A stretch of 64,000 nucleotides of DNA from Henckelia pumila (taxonomy: Eukaryota > Streptophyta > Magnoliopsida > Lamiales > Gesneriaceae), in contig NC_133120.1 of NCBI RefSeq assembly GCF_033568475.1, forward strand, positions 86,446,151 to 86,510,150, given 5' to 3'. Shown here piece by piece: positions 35,901-49,134 of the stretch. A program made the position numbers and the translations under genes. Numbering within the stretch: the first letter of the stretch is position 1; each line of letters opens with the position of its first letter. A model generated the notes under the pieces. That model was not told the origin of the DNA. It saw nothing but the letters and a program-made list of their open reading frames with translations, and ran no database searches.

Positions 35901-38900
35901 ATACAGAGAGAATTAGAGGGGTGCTGAAAGGAAGGATGCCCACTCACAAGGATCTGAAAAATGAATTGATTCAGGTTCAGAGGTTGTTACTGTTTTTTTC
36001 CCCTTTCTGGTTTTTAGTTTCTTTTGGTTTGATTGATTATATAGGTGTATTTTCTTGACGCCAATATAGTTGTGCGCTTTCCGTGGTTTGTACTTCTGCA
36101 AGGACACATTTGGGGCATCCGCTGGAACATTATTGGGTTAACCTTTTATTCATGTTTGTTGGTTTATTTTATGTTAACATTGTACAAAACTGTTTCGCTA
36201 AGGCCCAGATTTAAATGAACGGTGCCAACTGGTCCTGTTTCTTGGCATGTATTTTTCTTTGTAAAATCTTAATTCTCATCTTCTTAAAATATATTTTTTA
36301 CTCGTGTGTAAAACCATCCCACGGTTGAAATTTTACTTGTATTTTTGTCTCTAATAAGGTAGTTCCTTGCAGATGCTAATGTTTTGTAGGACTTCGATAT
36401 CTTGATGCATGGTTTGATGTTTTGATTTTGCTTCTCCAGGAATACATGGTAATGTTCTCTCTCTACTTAACGTACTTTTTCTATTGCAGCTCTCTCCAAA
36501 AAGAATATGATAACTTGGATAAAAAAGCTGATGAAGCAAGGAATGAGGTGACTATGCTCAAGATAAAAATAGAAGAAGTCAATCATAATCTGTCCAAATT
36601 CCACAAAGATATGGAATGTGAGCACTACCGAAAATATTTATACACGTGATCATGACTCATGAGCACAGTGATTATTCTTGTTCCTATCATTGATTAGTTT
36701 TATGATTGGCGTAGTCAGCAAATACGGGTTGCAAGAAAATGGTTGGGACACGGGGCTGGCAAGGAATAACACCTTTCGGAGTCCTTGGAAGTTCATCTCT
36801 AGATTTATCCGGCTTTTATCCAATCTTTGAGGTTAGTGGTCAAGGGGGGAGATAGAATTAGATTTTGGGAGGACTGTTGGGTGGGCATTCAGCTTTTAAA
36901 TTCCGTTTTCCTTTGCTTTTTCAGATTTCTAGATCTCACAATAAGCCAATATCTCATTTTATTTCTTTAAATTCAGTCTCTCCGTCCAGTTCATTATCTT
37001 GGGATCTCCACTTCCGTCGGGATCTTAGGGACGAGGAAATGAGTGACTTAATAACTTTATTGGATATCTTGGGCAGGGTTAGTATTTCAGAGAGGGGAGA
37101 GGACGTTAGGGTTTGGAAGTGGGATGCTTCGGGAGAGTTTTCAGTAAAATCTTTCTTCGATTCTTTCTTTCCAGAAGCTCTGTTCCCAAAATTCGATCTG
37201 TTTCGAACCATTTGGAAAGCGCCGATCCCTTCTAAGGTAAAGGTATTCTCATGGACAGCAGTGTTGGGTAGGCTGCCGACTTGTGATTTGATCCAAAAGA
37301 GGTCTCCGAAATGTCTTTTAAATCCTAATTGGTGTGTGCTGTGCAAGAAAGGGGGAGAGAGTACAGATCATCTACTGGTGCATTGTCCATTCACGAGTAC
37401 CTTATGGTGGTCAGTGCTTAAGGATCTGGGATTGTTGTGGGTGACTCCAAAGACAACGAAGGATTTGTACGCAACAGATTTGGGATGTTCATTGGGCAAA
37501 AGAGGGAAAACTCTATGGGAAATTATAATACATTGTGTTTGTTGGAACGTATGACTGGAAAGAAATCGAAGAATCTTCGAAGACGTAGAAGACTCGATTG
37601 AAGAGATTTGGGATAAGATCAAACTGAGAGTAGCAGTGTGGTTACATAGTTTAAATGATTTCCAAGCTTTTGCGATTTCAGATTTGTATAGGGGTTGGAG
37701 TCTGGTTTTGAATTAGCATAATCTTCATTTTAGACCCCTAGACTAACTCGTGGACCTCTGGTCCACATTTGTATGTAACTTTTAACTTTTTTACCTATTA
37801 ATAACATGACTTTTGTTTCTGATAAAAAAAAAGTTTTGTGATTGGATATCTTGACTAAACAAATTTCACCAAAGTGTACTTTTGTCGGCACTTGTCTCTC
37901 TGGTAGTGACTCTTAAAATTTCTCGATGATACTCTTGCTAGATGCTGATTTGTTTTGACTTTACTTTCTAGATAGTGGATGACCTTATCTCTTGAGCAGT
38001 TTTTTCAAGCCCGTCAACTCTCTGACTGCAGGATTGAAGATTTTTATCATAAGGCTAGGATAGTAGTTGTTATATAAGAATCTATTATGTCCACGTGTGG
38101 CTTCAAGGAATTTTGATATGTGATTGTTTCTTTACTTTCTTGGGAGGCTGTCTATTACTGTTGACTTAAGCTTCAATATTGTTATTGCGGTTTTCTCGAC
38201 AAATCGAGTGATTTGTGCTTGTTGTGTGCATGATGCAGCAAGAAAGAGATTCGTCGAATCTAAACTTCTGTCCTTGGACAAACATTCTGGTGGTGTTGAT
38301 TCTTATCTTCAAACCTTAGAAATTGCCAAAGAGAAGAAAGATGTCCAGAAGAGGTTTATCATCCTCTTCTTTTTTCCATAGTGTTTCCAATAGTCTGCTA
38401 ATTACTAGTGTCTAAAGTAGTAAAAGGCTGTAACACATCATTCATTATATGCAGTAAATATAACATTGCTGATGGAATGCGACAAATGTTTGATCCATTT
38501 GAAAAAGTTGCTCGTGCTCATCACATTTGCCCCTGTTGTGAGAGGCCCTTTTCTGCAAATGAGGAAGATGATTTTGTTAAAAAGGTTATTTTCCTAATTT
38601 CATTAGTAAATGAGATGTCGTGAAACACTTTATACCTTGGATTAATATGTGTTCGTTGCACATTATACTCCATTTACAGCAAAGAGTGAAAGCGACAAGT
38701 TCTGCTGAGCATATGAAAGTATTGGCTGTGGATTCTTCAAATTCTGATTTTCATTTCCAGCAGTTAGACAAACTTCGAGTGGTCTACGAAGAATATGTCA
38801 AAACTGGCAAGGAATTAGTTCCTCTTGCAGAGAAGAACCTTGATGAATTAAAGGAAGAATTGGATCAGAAGAATCAAGCTCTTGATGACGTAATTGTACT

Positions 38901-41900
38901 GTGATGTATTCTGCATATAATCGTTTAGATCTGCTTGCTTTTTCAGCCCTTTTGGTTCTTGTGTGGAGATTCAACACAATGTCACCACTTCCATCTCTCT
39001 TTTAAAATCTGTACCCTGTAGGCAATGAAATGTTGGAAAAGGTTTTTGCTTGTATGTTAGAATTGGTTTTTGTAATGGAGTCACATCCATATTTCTTCCA
39101 ATTTTTTTGTGTGCCTTTGACAATGAACTCATTGTCATTCTTAGATTTTACAAATTTATAGCTTATATTGACAATTCCTAGTGGGTTGCGCATATTGTTC
39201 TTCTAGAAAGAGTTAGAAGTATTTTACTTTTATGTCCTTTGTTTGACCCAAACTTCACATCTATCCTATTTTGATTTTTTTTCAAATAGTTTTTTTGGCT
39301 CTGAGACATGCAGAGGTTGAAACTTTTAACCCCTTGCGTTTTTTTCTCGCTACAATCTTGTTTTATCAACAGCTAAATGGACTCCATCGTTGCCTTTTGT
39401 CAATCTTCTTGAGCATCTTTTCCGATTTCTCACTAAAATGTTAGAATCTTTCTGCTTAATAAACCTTTTGGTTTGCAGATACTGGGTGTTTTAGCTCAAA
39501 TAAAGGCTGAAAAAGATTCAGTTGACACCTTGATACAGCCTGTTGAAACTGCTGATAGGCTTTTCCAGGAATCACAAGCTTTGCAGAATCAAGTGGATGA
39601 TTTGGAGAGCAAACTTGATGTAAGTGTTCAAGGTGCCAAATCCTTGGAAGAAATTGTGTCAGAGCTGAAAATATTGGAAAATAACAGGTCTGGTTAAACT
39701 ATAGTTTCATGGACACTTCCAATTTGTGTATGTTTTAAGAAAAATTCAAAGAAAACAGGTTCTTTTCACTGGTGATGTTATAATTTTTTTGCTTTTACCT
39801 TCAGCTGTGCTTATCCTTCTTTCTGCTGATCATCAGGAGTAACTTGCATCGTGATCTTACGACTTTGAGAGAGGATCAGTTGTTCATGACACAGGATTTG
39901 TCTACTCATCAGTTAAGGTGGAATAGTGTAAGGGAAGAGAAAATTAAGGTTGCCAATCTATTGTCCAATGCTAAAAGAGCCGAGGAGGAGTTAAATCGTC
40001 TTGCAGAGGAAAAATATCAAGTTGATCTTGAGTTGAAGGTAAATTGTTTGTGATGAGTGTCTTATTTGTCATGACTTGGCAGCAGATAACACTCATGACC
40101 GTGTGTGACGAATATTAAATGCTTTTGGGTTGTCAAAATGAAGGAGATCGTGAAATAGCCTATAATTTTTTTTTATTGGGGGTGGTGGGGGTGGTGTGTG
40201 TGTGTGGGTGCAAAAGTAATATCTTTGCCAATATAGTTTTGGTACTTCATAGTGTTTACGAACGGTTGAAGCACGCAATGTTTTGTGAATCAACATTGTA
40301 AACTGAATGAACACGACATATTGTGAACCAAAAATGACTTCCCATATTCTGGTAGCAGACAGCTGCATTTTTGTCTTATGTTCTATGTTTTAACGTGGAG
40401 TTTGAGAACTTTGCGGTTTGTGTTTCTTCATGTAAATTTTTTTTTTTTTGAGAATTTACAATCTAAATGCAATTGGAATGCTGAAGTTTTTGAAACAAAT
40501 ATGAAAGTAATTCGAGAATATCAGAAGCCTAAAACAATCGGTGTGTCTGACCTCCCTGAGAATCCCGTGGAAACCTTTCTACTTTGTTGAACTCCCTCAT
40601 TCTGTTATATTGTTAATGATGCATATATTTTGGTCAATGTGTACAAATGATTTTCTGGGGAATTTCTGTTTCTTTTGCTTTGTATTATGTTTTGCAAATA
40701 GCCTTAAATGTCATTGAAAAGGAGGGGTAACTGAAAGTGGATATATATATTTGTTGAGTAAAGCATGTGAAGTGGAAAAGTTAAGTTGAAACGCAGTCAA
40801 GGCTTTGTAATATGTTTTTTTAGGTTTTGGAATTTGATTGTGAATTTTCTGTCATTTTTCTTGCCAAAAAGAGTAGATAATTGCAGTGGCTTTCCCTCTG
40901 GAAGGAGTTAAATCTCGTTTGTCTTTATGGTTTTACATTTGATTATTTTGGTAGACATGCACTATGTCATACGTCAGTTTACGATTAATACACAAACTTT
41001 CAGCTTTTAGTGGAGGCTCTCGGTCCTCTCGTAAAGGAGAAAAATAAACTTCTCGAGGACTACAATAACTTGGAAGTCAGGCTTAATCATGATTATGAAT
41101 TGTGGGCAAACAATCACAGAAAGTACCTACTGGAAGTTGAAACCCTTCTCAACCTGAATTCTTCTATCAAAGAGTATGTATTTTCAGGCCTCAGTTCAGA
41201 TTTTGGTATCAGTCGCATCACGTTTTCTATAATTTGTTCTATTTGACAGATATGATAACTTGAAAAGGGGAGAGAAGTTGAAAGAACTGCAAGAAAAGCA
41301 GACTCTATCAGAATTTGAACTGCAAAGATGTGGGGCCCGAAGGAATGAACTCTTAACAGAACTGGAAAAGTGCAGAGATTTGACTCGCAATCAAGCAGAG
41401 TTAAGACGCAATATAGAGGAAAACTTAGAATACAGAAAAATGAAGGCTCAGGTGGATGAGCTCACTCGTGAGATTGAATCACTCGAAGATAGTGTGCTGA
41501 AGATTGGAGGTCTTTCCAAAGTTGAAGCTCAGCTTCTAAAGCTCTCGCAAGGAAGAGAGACCCTTCTTACAGAGGTTTGGAAAATATCTAGTTCATGTCT
41601 TCACTATGGCAAACAGTCATAAAGCTCTGTTGTGAAATCGCACAATGAGCTAGCAACATTCAGATGAAAGTTCTTTTATATAAGTTGCGGAATTGAATCT
41701 GATGGTTTTTGATGCATACTTTTATGCACTTATTTCTCAAATGGGAGCAATATTGGTTGCTTTCTTTCTTCAAACATTATATAATAAGTTGATGGATAGC
41801 ACCTTGCAAGAATTAATTTCTCACTGGTGACATTTGTGGTTCTTTTGGCTTGTTGTCCAGACTTTTGTGATTTACCTTAACCTTGTCCATCGTCGTTCCA

Positions 41901-44349
41901 CTCTCGTGAATGTACTACCAGTGTTAGTGACTGAGAAATTTTCTTGCTGCAGTTAAATAGGCATAAAGGCACCTTATCTGTATACAAGAGCAACATTGAC
42001 AGGAACAAAGTTGATCTTAAACATGCCCAATACAAAGATATCGATAAAAGGCATTTTGATCAACTAATTCAGCTTAAGGTTGTTTTTTAAATTTCAGCTT
42101 TTATTTCCGTTTCCTCATTTGCTTTTGTTGAGTGTTTAGTAAGAATCTTTTTCAACAGACATCTGAGATGGCAAATAAGGACCTTGATCGATATTATAAA
42201 GCACTTGACAAGTAAGCTCTTTTGTTGAATTTATGTTTATTTAAGCCTTTTAGGTAATCAATAAGTTATTTTAATGATTTCGTTGGATAACTGGTGCAAG
42301 GACAATGAGGTTGTTGAAGGGTGTTTCTCTCTATCTACATTGTCTCGTGCACCGGTCTGGATCTTGCCGTTATTGTTTTTATTATTGCCATTTTTTATGT
42401 CCCTACTATACTCCAGCGTTGGCAATGTTGCCGTAAAATCTGCTGACCCTGCTTCTAGTTTCATATTTCATCACATCTTCCTTCACCTTCCTCCATTAGC
42501 ATATATATCACTGCCATCCAGAGCTCGTTTTATTACTTCATCATTCTCTTTCATCAGCAGTTAAATTTTTATAATAACCTTGATAGCATTTACCAAAAGT
42601 TCTCTATTTTGTTCGTTTCTGATTTGATGATGATATTCTTCCAACGATCTTGGAGTGAATAACATATGTGAATTCCACCCGGGAAAGGCCTTTGTCGAAC
42701 CATGATTGGCTAAAAGTTGTCATTATCCAATAGTTTAAAGAGGTGGCTTTAAGATGATGTTTTAACGGCTTTCTTTTCTCCATAGACTTATGTAATGCAT
42801 GTATGATATACTGTATACTGGTCTGTTAATATTTAATCAGAATATCTTTCTTATTTAGAGCACTCATGCGCTTCCACACTATGAAAATGGAGGAGATAAA
42901 TAAGATTATACGGGAATTATGGCAGCAGACCTACAGGGGACAAGATATAGATAATATAAGCATTCATTCAGATTCTGAAGGTGCTGGTACTCGATCTTAC
43001 AGCTATAAGGTAATTAGTAAGTATTTTCATTCATTAATTTTTTATTATCCTCGATGAGTAACACCACTTTTTTTATAATGGTATTTCCATTGTAACATTG
43101 TCTTAATTCCTCTACAAATTATTTTGTGAACTCTTTTTTCTTTTGAGGAATTAGAAGTTTCTGTTTGTTTTCAGAACCTGGAAATTTGACAGTTGCATAA
43201 TTTTTACCTGAGACATCTCCTCAACAGCATTCTTGTGCATTCTGCTTCTAAAATGGTGTCACATGACCCCATCTCAGACAATTGTCAGTCTAAGAAAACT
43301 TCGTGACATGCTGCTGTTGGTCAAACTTCTTATACCTCTTTTAGATACTAGTTCGCAGCTGATCATGACCATATTGTCAAATGATGCAGGAAAACCTCTT
43401 GAGTATATAAAATTAGGAATTCCTTTCAAGGAAGAAAACTAGAACATAATTGACAACTTTGTAATCTTTTCAAGGCATGAGAGAGAATTTAAAATCTTCC
43501 AGAGGCCTTTTAAGACTGTTATATAGATCAATTTGTACTAAAATCTACATCCTCACCACGAGTTTAATGTGGAGAATTTGTTTTCTCCTTCTAAAAAATA
43601 CATTTGTACAGTTGTGTGTCTAAATCCAGTTATGATAAAATGACAGGTCGTCATGCAAACTGGTGATGCTGAGTTAGAAATGCGAGGAAGATGTAGTGCT
43701 GGTCAAAAGGTATATGGAGGTTGAAAATGTGGCATGATTTGTATATCAATGCACGTTTTTGTTTGGCGTGGTTTTCTCCGGACTTGGATTTAACTCTTCA
43801 AGTTACCTGATGTTCGTTGTTTAAAGCCCAGGATTCTTATTTCAGGTCCTTGCTTCTCTCATCATAAGGTTGGCACTAGCTGAAACTTTTTGCCTGAATT
43901 GTGGAATACTGGCACTTGATGAACCAACTACAAATTTGGATGGCCCTAATTCTGAGTCTCTTGCTGCAGCTCTCCTTAGGTGAGGATCGAGGAATGATTT
44001 GTAAGCAACAGTTGTGTGTCTTGCAATACACTTTTTTAACCGTTTTCCTATTCTATCATCAGAATAATGGAGGATAGAAAAGGCCAAGAGAATTTTCAAC
44101 TTATTGTCATTACCCATGATGAGCGCTTCGCTCAACTTATTGGCCAACGACAACATGCTGAAAAGTACTACCGTATCACCAAGGATGATTAGTAAGCTAA
44201 TCTTCTTATCTCACCTTTTTAAAAAAAAAATGTTTTAACATAATACTTTTTTCATGCAAAATTGCGTACTTACAACTACTTTGGTAACTCAAGTTTTTTA
44301 TTTTTTCAGTCAGCATAGCATAATTGAATCCCAAGAGATATTTGATTGA
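29936..44349 (+). CDS. RAD50: DNA repair protein RAD50 (27 coding exons)
   Basis: SMC-like ATPase of the MRE11-RAD50-NBS1 complex, which tethers and processes DNA double-strand breaks and telomeres in the nucleus. Exons: 29936-30058, 30564-30650, 30719-30886, 30970-31145, 31393-31507, 33155-33383, 33465-33643, 33737-33907, 35210-35314, 35389-35496, 35583-35794, 35890-35982, 36490-36617, 38239-38353, 38455-38584, 38680-38889, 39479-39687, 39837-40038, 41004-41173, 41250-41574, 41953-42078, 42159-42211, 42859-43009, 43647-43709, 43846-43979, 44063-44191, 44310-44349. They join in frame to 1316 aa, the Arabidopsis length as I remember it. Walker A GPNGAGKT is at residues 34-41, the zinc hook CPCC at 695-698 between long coiled coils, the signature CSAGQK near 1211-1216 and Walker B LALDEP near 1238-1243. 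The gene looks intact. Confidence 0.96.
31741..32060. repeat. 161-base imperfect tandem duplication in RAD50 intron 5
   Basis: Two copies start CAATGTAGATGTACATTTAG (31741) and CAATGAAGATGTACGTTTAG (31902), continue with GAGGATAATCA and CTTGATACAA, and end in AATAATAGTGCAATAAATTGCA or a close variant. About 80% alike by eye, so not recent. Confidence 0.75.
36710..37831 (+). mobile_element. 5'-truncated LINE in RAD50 intron 13
   Basis: About 1.1 kb, sense to RAD50. The 229-codon frame 36865-37554 carries the reverse-transcriptase zinc-binding (zf-RVT) region: [16 protein letters not shown], then [17 protein letters not shown], then [18 protein letters not shown], then LWWSVL. The same frame resumes after one stop (TGG to TGA within CWNVWLERNRR) and ends near 37716. 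A short A-run at about 37825-37831 is the 3' tail. The flanks AGTTTTATGATTGG (36696-36709) and AGTTTTGTGATTGG (37832-37845) are a 14-base target duplication with one mismatch. L1-type, 5'-truncated at insertion. Confidence 0.88.
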
Positions 44350-45545
44350 CATAAAATGTTTTTTGCTCAAGTTGAAGATTCACATAGACGATGATTCCAC
44401 CCGCTTCTTGAATTTAATGTAGCCATTTTCAATTTTTATTTTAGTGTAATCATTCGTGATCTATGTAAAATTTTTATTTATTGATTTACTTTAAATATTA
44501 GATGCTTTAATCCACTTTGTTTGTACTTATATGTCTGTCGCTTCTTTGGTTACCCAGGATGTATTTCAAATCGTATTGATTTTTGGAGGATTTAATCCAT
44601 CACAATTATTATCAAAATTATATACTTCAATGTAAAATAAATTTGTAATTTACTTCAATTTTATTCATCTAAGCAAGTCAATGAATTTCATTCATCTCTT
44701 CACAGGAATTAATCCAAACATAAACAGATTTCCCAATGTTCACGAAGCTGTTGTCTTCAACTCTCGTAGCTCAGCTTTACTGTTGCTAAGTTTATTAAAG
44801 TTTCGCTAATGTTCTCATTGTGTAAGATGAGATTAGTTTCAATCCCAACGTTGACTTGAATTTATTTCTATAATAATTTTTTTTTTTTTGACAAAAAAAA
44901 CTCGTAATTCTAATTAACGAAATAATGTCAGATTACAAATTTTCTAATCAAACAAGAAAATTCTCAGACTCCCAAATAAACGAAGTTGGGAAAAAGAAGC
45001 AAGATGAGCTAAATTATGGGCAGCGTTGTTTGCTGTGCGGTTGACATAATCTTTCGAATCTGCAAAATTCTTACTCTAATATTATAGTGGTTCCATCGAA
45101 AACGTACGCCCTTTTTCGGGCAAGATTCCAAGTGAAGACCCAAAAATAAAAAATCACCCTCCTAATCGTCTTTACGGGTGTTTCGAATATATCGGACGCC
45201 TGAACTGAGCTAAATAAAATAAGTGATATGTATCCAACATCACAAGTTAATTTCAGTCGTGAGTCAGAATTCTAGATATGATAAATCACAAAATTATGCT
45301 ACGAAACGCAATTAAAAAAATTCCGATAGTATAATAACGTTGGTAGGATTTTATGTCAAACATGCATGGCCACGGGGCCATATACAACTTTTACAAGCAG
45401 AAGGCAATTTCAAGCAAAATATAGCAAAAAAACACGATGAAAAAAAGACCAAACTAAATGTAACTTAAAAGTATAAACTTCATCACCGAATAAAATTATT
45501 TAAAGAAGCTAAAAGCAACAGATTTTCACTTATGCGTGGATTGAT
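44350..45545. other. Spacer between RAD50 and SHMT (convergent 3' ends)
   Basis: Holds both 3' UTRs and a LINE remnant (listed separately). The rest is AT-rich without a frame of interest. Confidence 0.5.
44876..45110 (-). mobile_element. LINE 3' fragment (RNase H-like C-terminus)
   Basis: The minus strand reads YVNRTANNAAHNLAHLAS and then about 20 residues to a stop, the conserved R-x-(A/G)-N-x(2)-AH-x-LA end of the RNase H domain of plant LINEs. On the minus strand an A-rich tail (the T run at 44876-44889) closes it. The upstream edge near 45110 is approximate. Confidence 0.65.
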
Positions 45546-47968
45546 TTAGCCTTGGTACTTCATCTCAGACATCTTGAAGCCTGGCATGTCAAATGAAGTT
45601 GAAAATTTTTCGACGTCAGCCTTCAGCTCATCGATGTCTTTGTTATTCACAAGACCCTTGTTGAAGTCCTTCAGTAATTTGCCATGTTCCTTCTGGATCT
45701 TCAAGGTTAGAGAGACTGCCCTGTGAAGGAATTCAGCTATCTGTTCAAAGTCTTTCTCGACTAATCCTCTCGATGTCATGGCCGGAGTTCCTGTTGCAAA
45801 AACAATAATTTAGTGCCCATACATCTTGTGCAAGTGTGTGCAAGAATCAAAACATGTGGTAAAAAAAAAAAAAAAAAAGAGGGATTGTTTTACCAATGCG
45901 AACCCCTCCTGGGGCCAAGGCACTGCTGTCACCAAACACAGCATTCTTGTTAACGGTAATATTGCAAAGATCGCAGAGTTTTTCAACCTTATTCCCTGCG
46001 AATACCACAACCGACGAATATAAATTAAAATCAACACTGAGGAGCAATTTTAGGTATTATACGAACCAAAAGAGATTCATATCCTCCATACCGGTCAATC
46101 CAAGAGGTCGAAGGTCCCACAAAACCAAGTGGTTATCAGTTCCATCAGTGACGAGCTTGTAATCTTTGCTCATCAGGTACTTGCCAAGGGCAACAGCGTT
46201 GGCCCTGACTTGTTTAGCATAGGCCTTGAATCCAGGGGTCATTGCCTGTTTCAAGGCCACAGCAAGAGCACCAATCTGGTGATTGTGTGGACCACCCTGA
46301 AGAGAGGGGAACACAGCAAAGTTAACCTTGTCCTCAAATTCGTAAACAGCACCCTCAGGTTGGCCTTTCTTGGCTGGCTTTGGACCTTTCCTGTAGAAGA
46401 TCATCCCTGCCCTCGGGCCTCTCAGACTCTTATGAGTTGTGGTCGTAACCAAGTCGCAGTACTCGAATGGATCTGCTGCTTCCTATAACCATTAATCACA
46501 CAATATTTATTTATTCAAATAATAACCAAAACGCTGAAAAGTTTAGAAACCGAGGTTGAACGTCAAGTAACAATGCGAAATTTACACTTTTGATTTGGTC
46601 AAGACAAAAACAAACGAGTATTCAAAAGGCATTCAAAATAAACGTCCGTTACATATCAGCCGCCTAAAACACATGCTAATGCACTTCGTTGCATAGAAAG
46701 TAATAAATTTAATCTTCTACATGTTAATTGTGTTTCTCAATTCTTTTGCTAGTTAGTCGGATCTCGGAAAATGTGATCCATTTTCACCAATTAACAATGC
46801 AACTATTCACAAGAGCAGATCAGACCCAAATTCAGATCCCATTTAATCAAACATACAGATCACGTTCAAATCTAAGATCTCACAAAAAACACCCCTCTAT
46901 CATCAAGATCTGTTAACTAACTAAAAAGCAGCTGATACAGAATCACAAACTCAACAACGACTTACGAGAACGAATACCAAAAAGCTAAACCAAACACATC
47001 AAGCCCATTTCTCTATGTAACATAAGGAAAAGACAAAATATGTAAGTAAATCTATATTCCAAACTCAACATGCAAATAGAATAACAGGATAAATCAAACA
47101 AAAGCTATCAATAATTAAATTGCAAGGATATTCAGATCTAAGTGCCAAATCGCAGAATGCAAATATGGTAATGGATCGTCGCAAACTGAACGTGTTCCGA
47201 ATATAGTAATGCCTCGAAGCAAGCTGAAACCCATTTTCCAACATAGGAGATATCATGAAAATGCATGTACAAAACCAACGAAAATAGTACCTGAGCAGCA
47301 ACAAGTCCACTGATATGCGCCATGTCACAAAGCAACAGAGCCCCGCACTTATCAGCAATCTCCTTCAACCTCTTGTAATCCCAGTCTCTAGGATAAGCGC
47401 TGCCTCCACAGATGATCAATTTCGGCCTAAAATCCAAGGCCTTCTCATCCAAGCGATCGTAGTCGATATACCCAGTTTTGGCATCCACCTTATACGGCAA
47501 ACTCTCGAAATAAATCGAAGTCGCGCTGATCTTCTTCCCCCCAGAAGTGTAATAGCCGTGCGTGAGATGCCCACCTGAAGGCAAATCAAGCCCCATGATC
47601 CTATCATGTGGGTTCAAAACGGCGGTGTACGCAGCGAAATTGGCGGGAGAGCCACTGTAGGGCTGAACATTGACGCCCCATTTGGTGGGGTCGAGGCGGT
47701 AGGCCTGGAGAGCTCGTGAGCGCGTGAGGTTCTCGATCTCGTCGATGTACTCATTTCCACCGTAGTAACGGTTTCCGGGCATGCCCTCTGAGTATTTATT
47801 GGTGAGGGCGCTGCCGAGGGCCTCGATTACAGCGAAAGAGGTGAAGTTCTCTGAAGCTATTAGCTCGATTCCACTGCATTGGCGGCGTTTTTCCTTCTCA
47901 ATGAGGTCATGGATTTCTGGGTCCACGGCGGAGAGGGAGGTGTTGCCCCATTCGGAGACTGGATCCAT
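45546..47968 (-). CDS. SHM4: Serine hydroxymethyltransferase, cytosolic type
   Basis: PLP enzyme converting serine and tetrahydrofolate to glycine and 5,10-methylene-tetrahydrofolate, the main cytosolic source of one-carbon units for methionine and thymidylate. Four exons, minus strand: 47968-47291, 46482-46092, 45995-45894 and 45790-45546; they join in frame to 471 aa, the usual length of the plant cytosolic form. The start [12 protein letters not shown] matches that of Arabidopsis SHM4. Visible signatures are [33 protein letters not shown] and the PLP lysine motif [15 protein letters not shown] with K244. The frame stays open 36 codons upstream to an ATG at 48076 (see findings). Convergent with RAD50 and divergent from SAHH. 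Looks intact. Confidence 0.95.
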
Positions 47969-48076
47969 TTGCCGGCGGCGGATGCGTGGCGGAGGAGGAG
48001 GAGGAGGAGCAGCAGCAGAGGATGTAGGCAAGTGAATCGGGAGGTTAGGAGCTGAATTTAACAACCATGTGTCCAC

Positions 48077-49134
48077 TTATGAATTGACCATAATACCCTC
48101 CTGTGGTTGGTAAATACCATACCTACAACAAGTGGCCGTACCCGACCCACGTCCTTTTTATTTTCTAGCTTTGGGATTGGAAAATTAATACACACTTCAC
48201 ACTATAAAATGTTATATAAATTTTTTTAATGTATATAATATGTAAACTTTTTACTAAATTACAATAATTAGTCCTCGGGCCAATGTTACACTTTTGAACT
48301 CGTCTAAAATATTATACAATATGTGTTTCGAAAAAAAAAATATTATACAATATAATGTATTGGTTGATCAATATATTTCTTTTTTGTTAATGTATTTAAT
48401 ATTTTGACTCTATGATATCAAATAATTTTTGATAAAAATATAATGTTTTGGATATTTACTCTTTAATATATCGAAATATTTTAAAAATATAAACATATTA
48501 AGTTTAAGTTATACACAACATTCATGAGTGTAGTTTGGATATAGAATTGAGTATTTTAAGCAACTAATCAAATAATATTAATTATTTAATACTTAACGTA
48601 GCTACATATATTTCTATTTTTATGTTATTTTTTCATTAAAAATAAATTAAAAACTTTAATAAATGATATATTTAATTGCATGGTATCGTAACAAACAATA
48701 GCCCGCATTCTTGGATCTCCAATAGCAATCTTTGTTGTTACTTGTTATTAATAAGACAGCCTAATCCCACGTGATTCTCTTTTGAAGAGGTATTTTATTT
48801 ATACTTTGTTATATTTTTTCGGATTATCGTTATATAAATTATTACCTTCGCAATTTGTATTTTATAATTAATCTACTGCAAAATAAATAAATACTTGATT
48901 TTTTATTTTTTATTTTTTGGGTGGGAGCCTAATTTCAGAATCTCATTTATTCTGTTTTTCAAAGTACAAAAGTAGGTGCTGATGGATAATTAATCTCTAA
49001 ACATGTGTTATTTTTTGGGATAAAAAAGAGAAAATGGGGTTTGGTAGGGTGGGTGGGTAGAGGAGTAAAGTTGTTGATTGGTTAAGATTTCAACATGAAG
49101 TTGATTATAACTGAATCAAAATTTGGTATTGACC
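48077..49134. other. SHMT upstream region and AT-rich spacer
   Basis: The promoter of the minus-strand SHMT gene presumably lies in the first few hundred bases. Beyond that the DNA is A/T-rich with homopolymer runs and no frame of interest. Confidence 0.4.

Noticed and set aside
36865-37554. 229-codon plus-strand ORF inside RAD50 as a separate gene
   Set aside because: It is the zf-RVT end of a 5'-truncated LINE with target duplication, lying in an intron.
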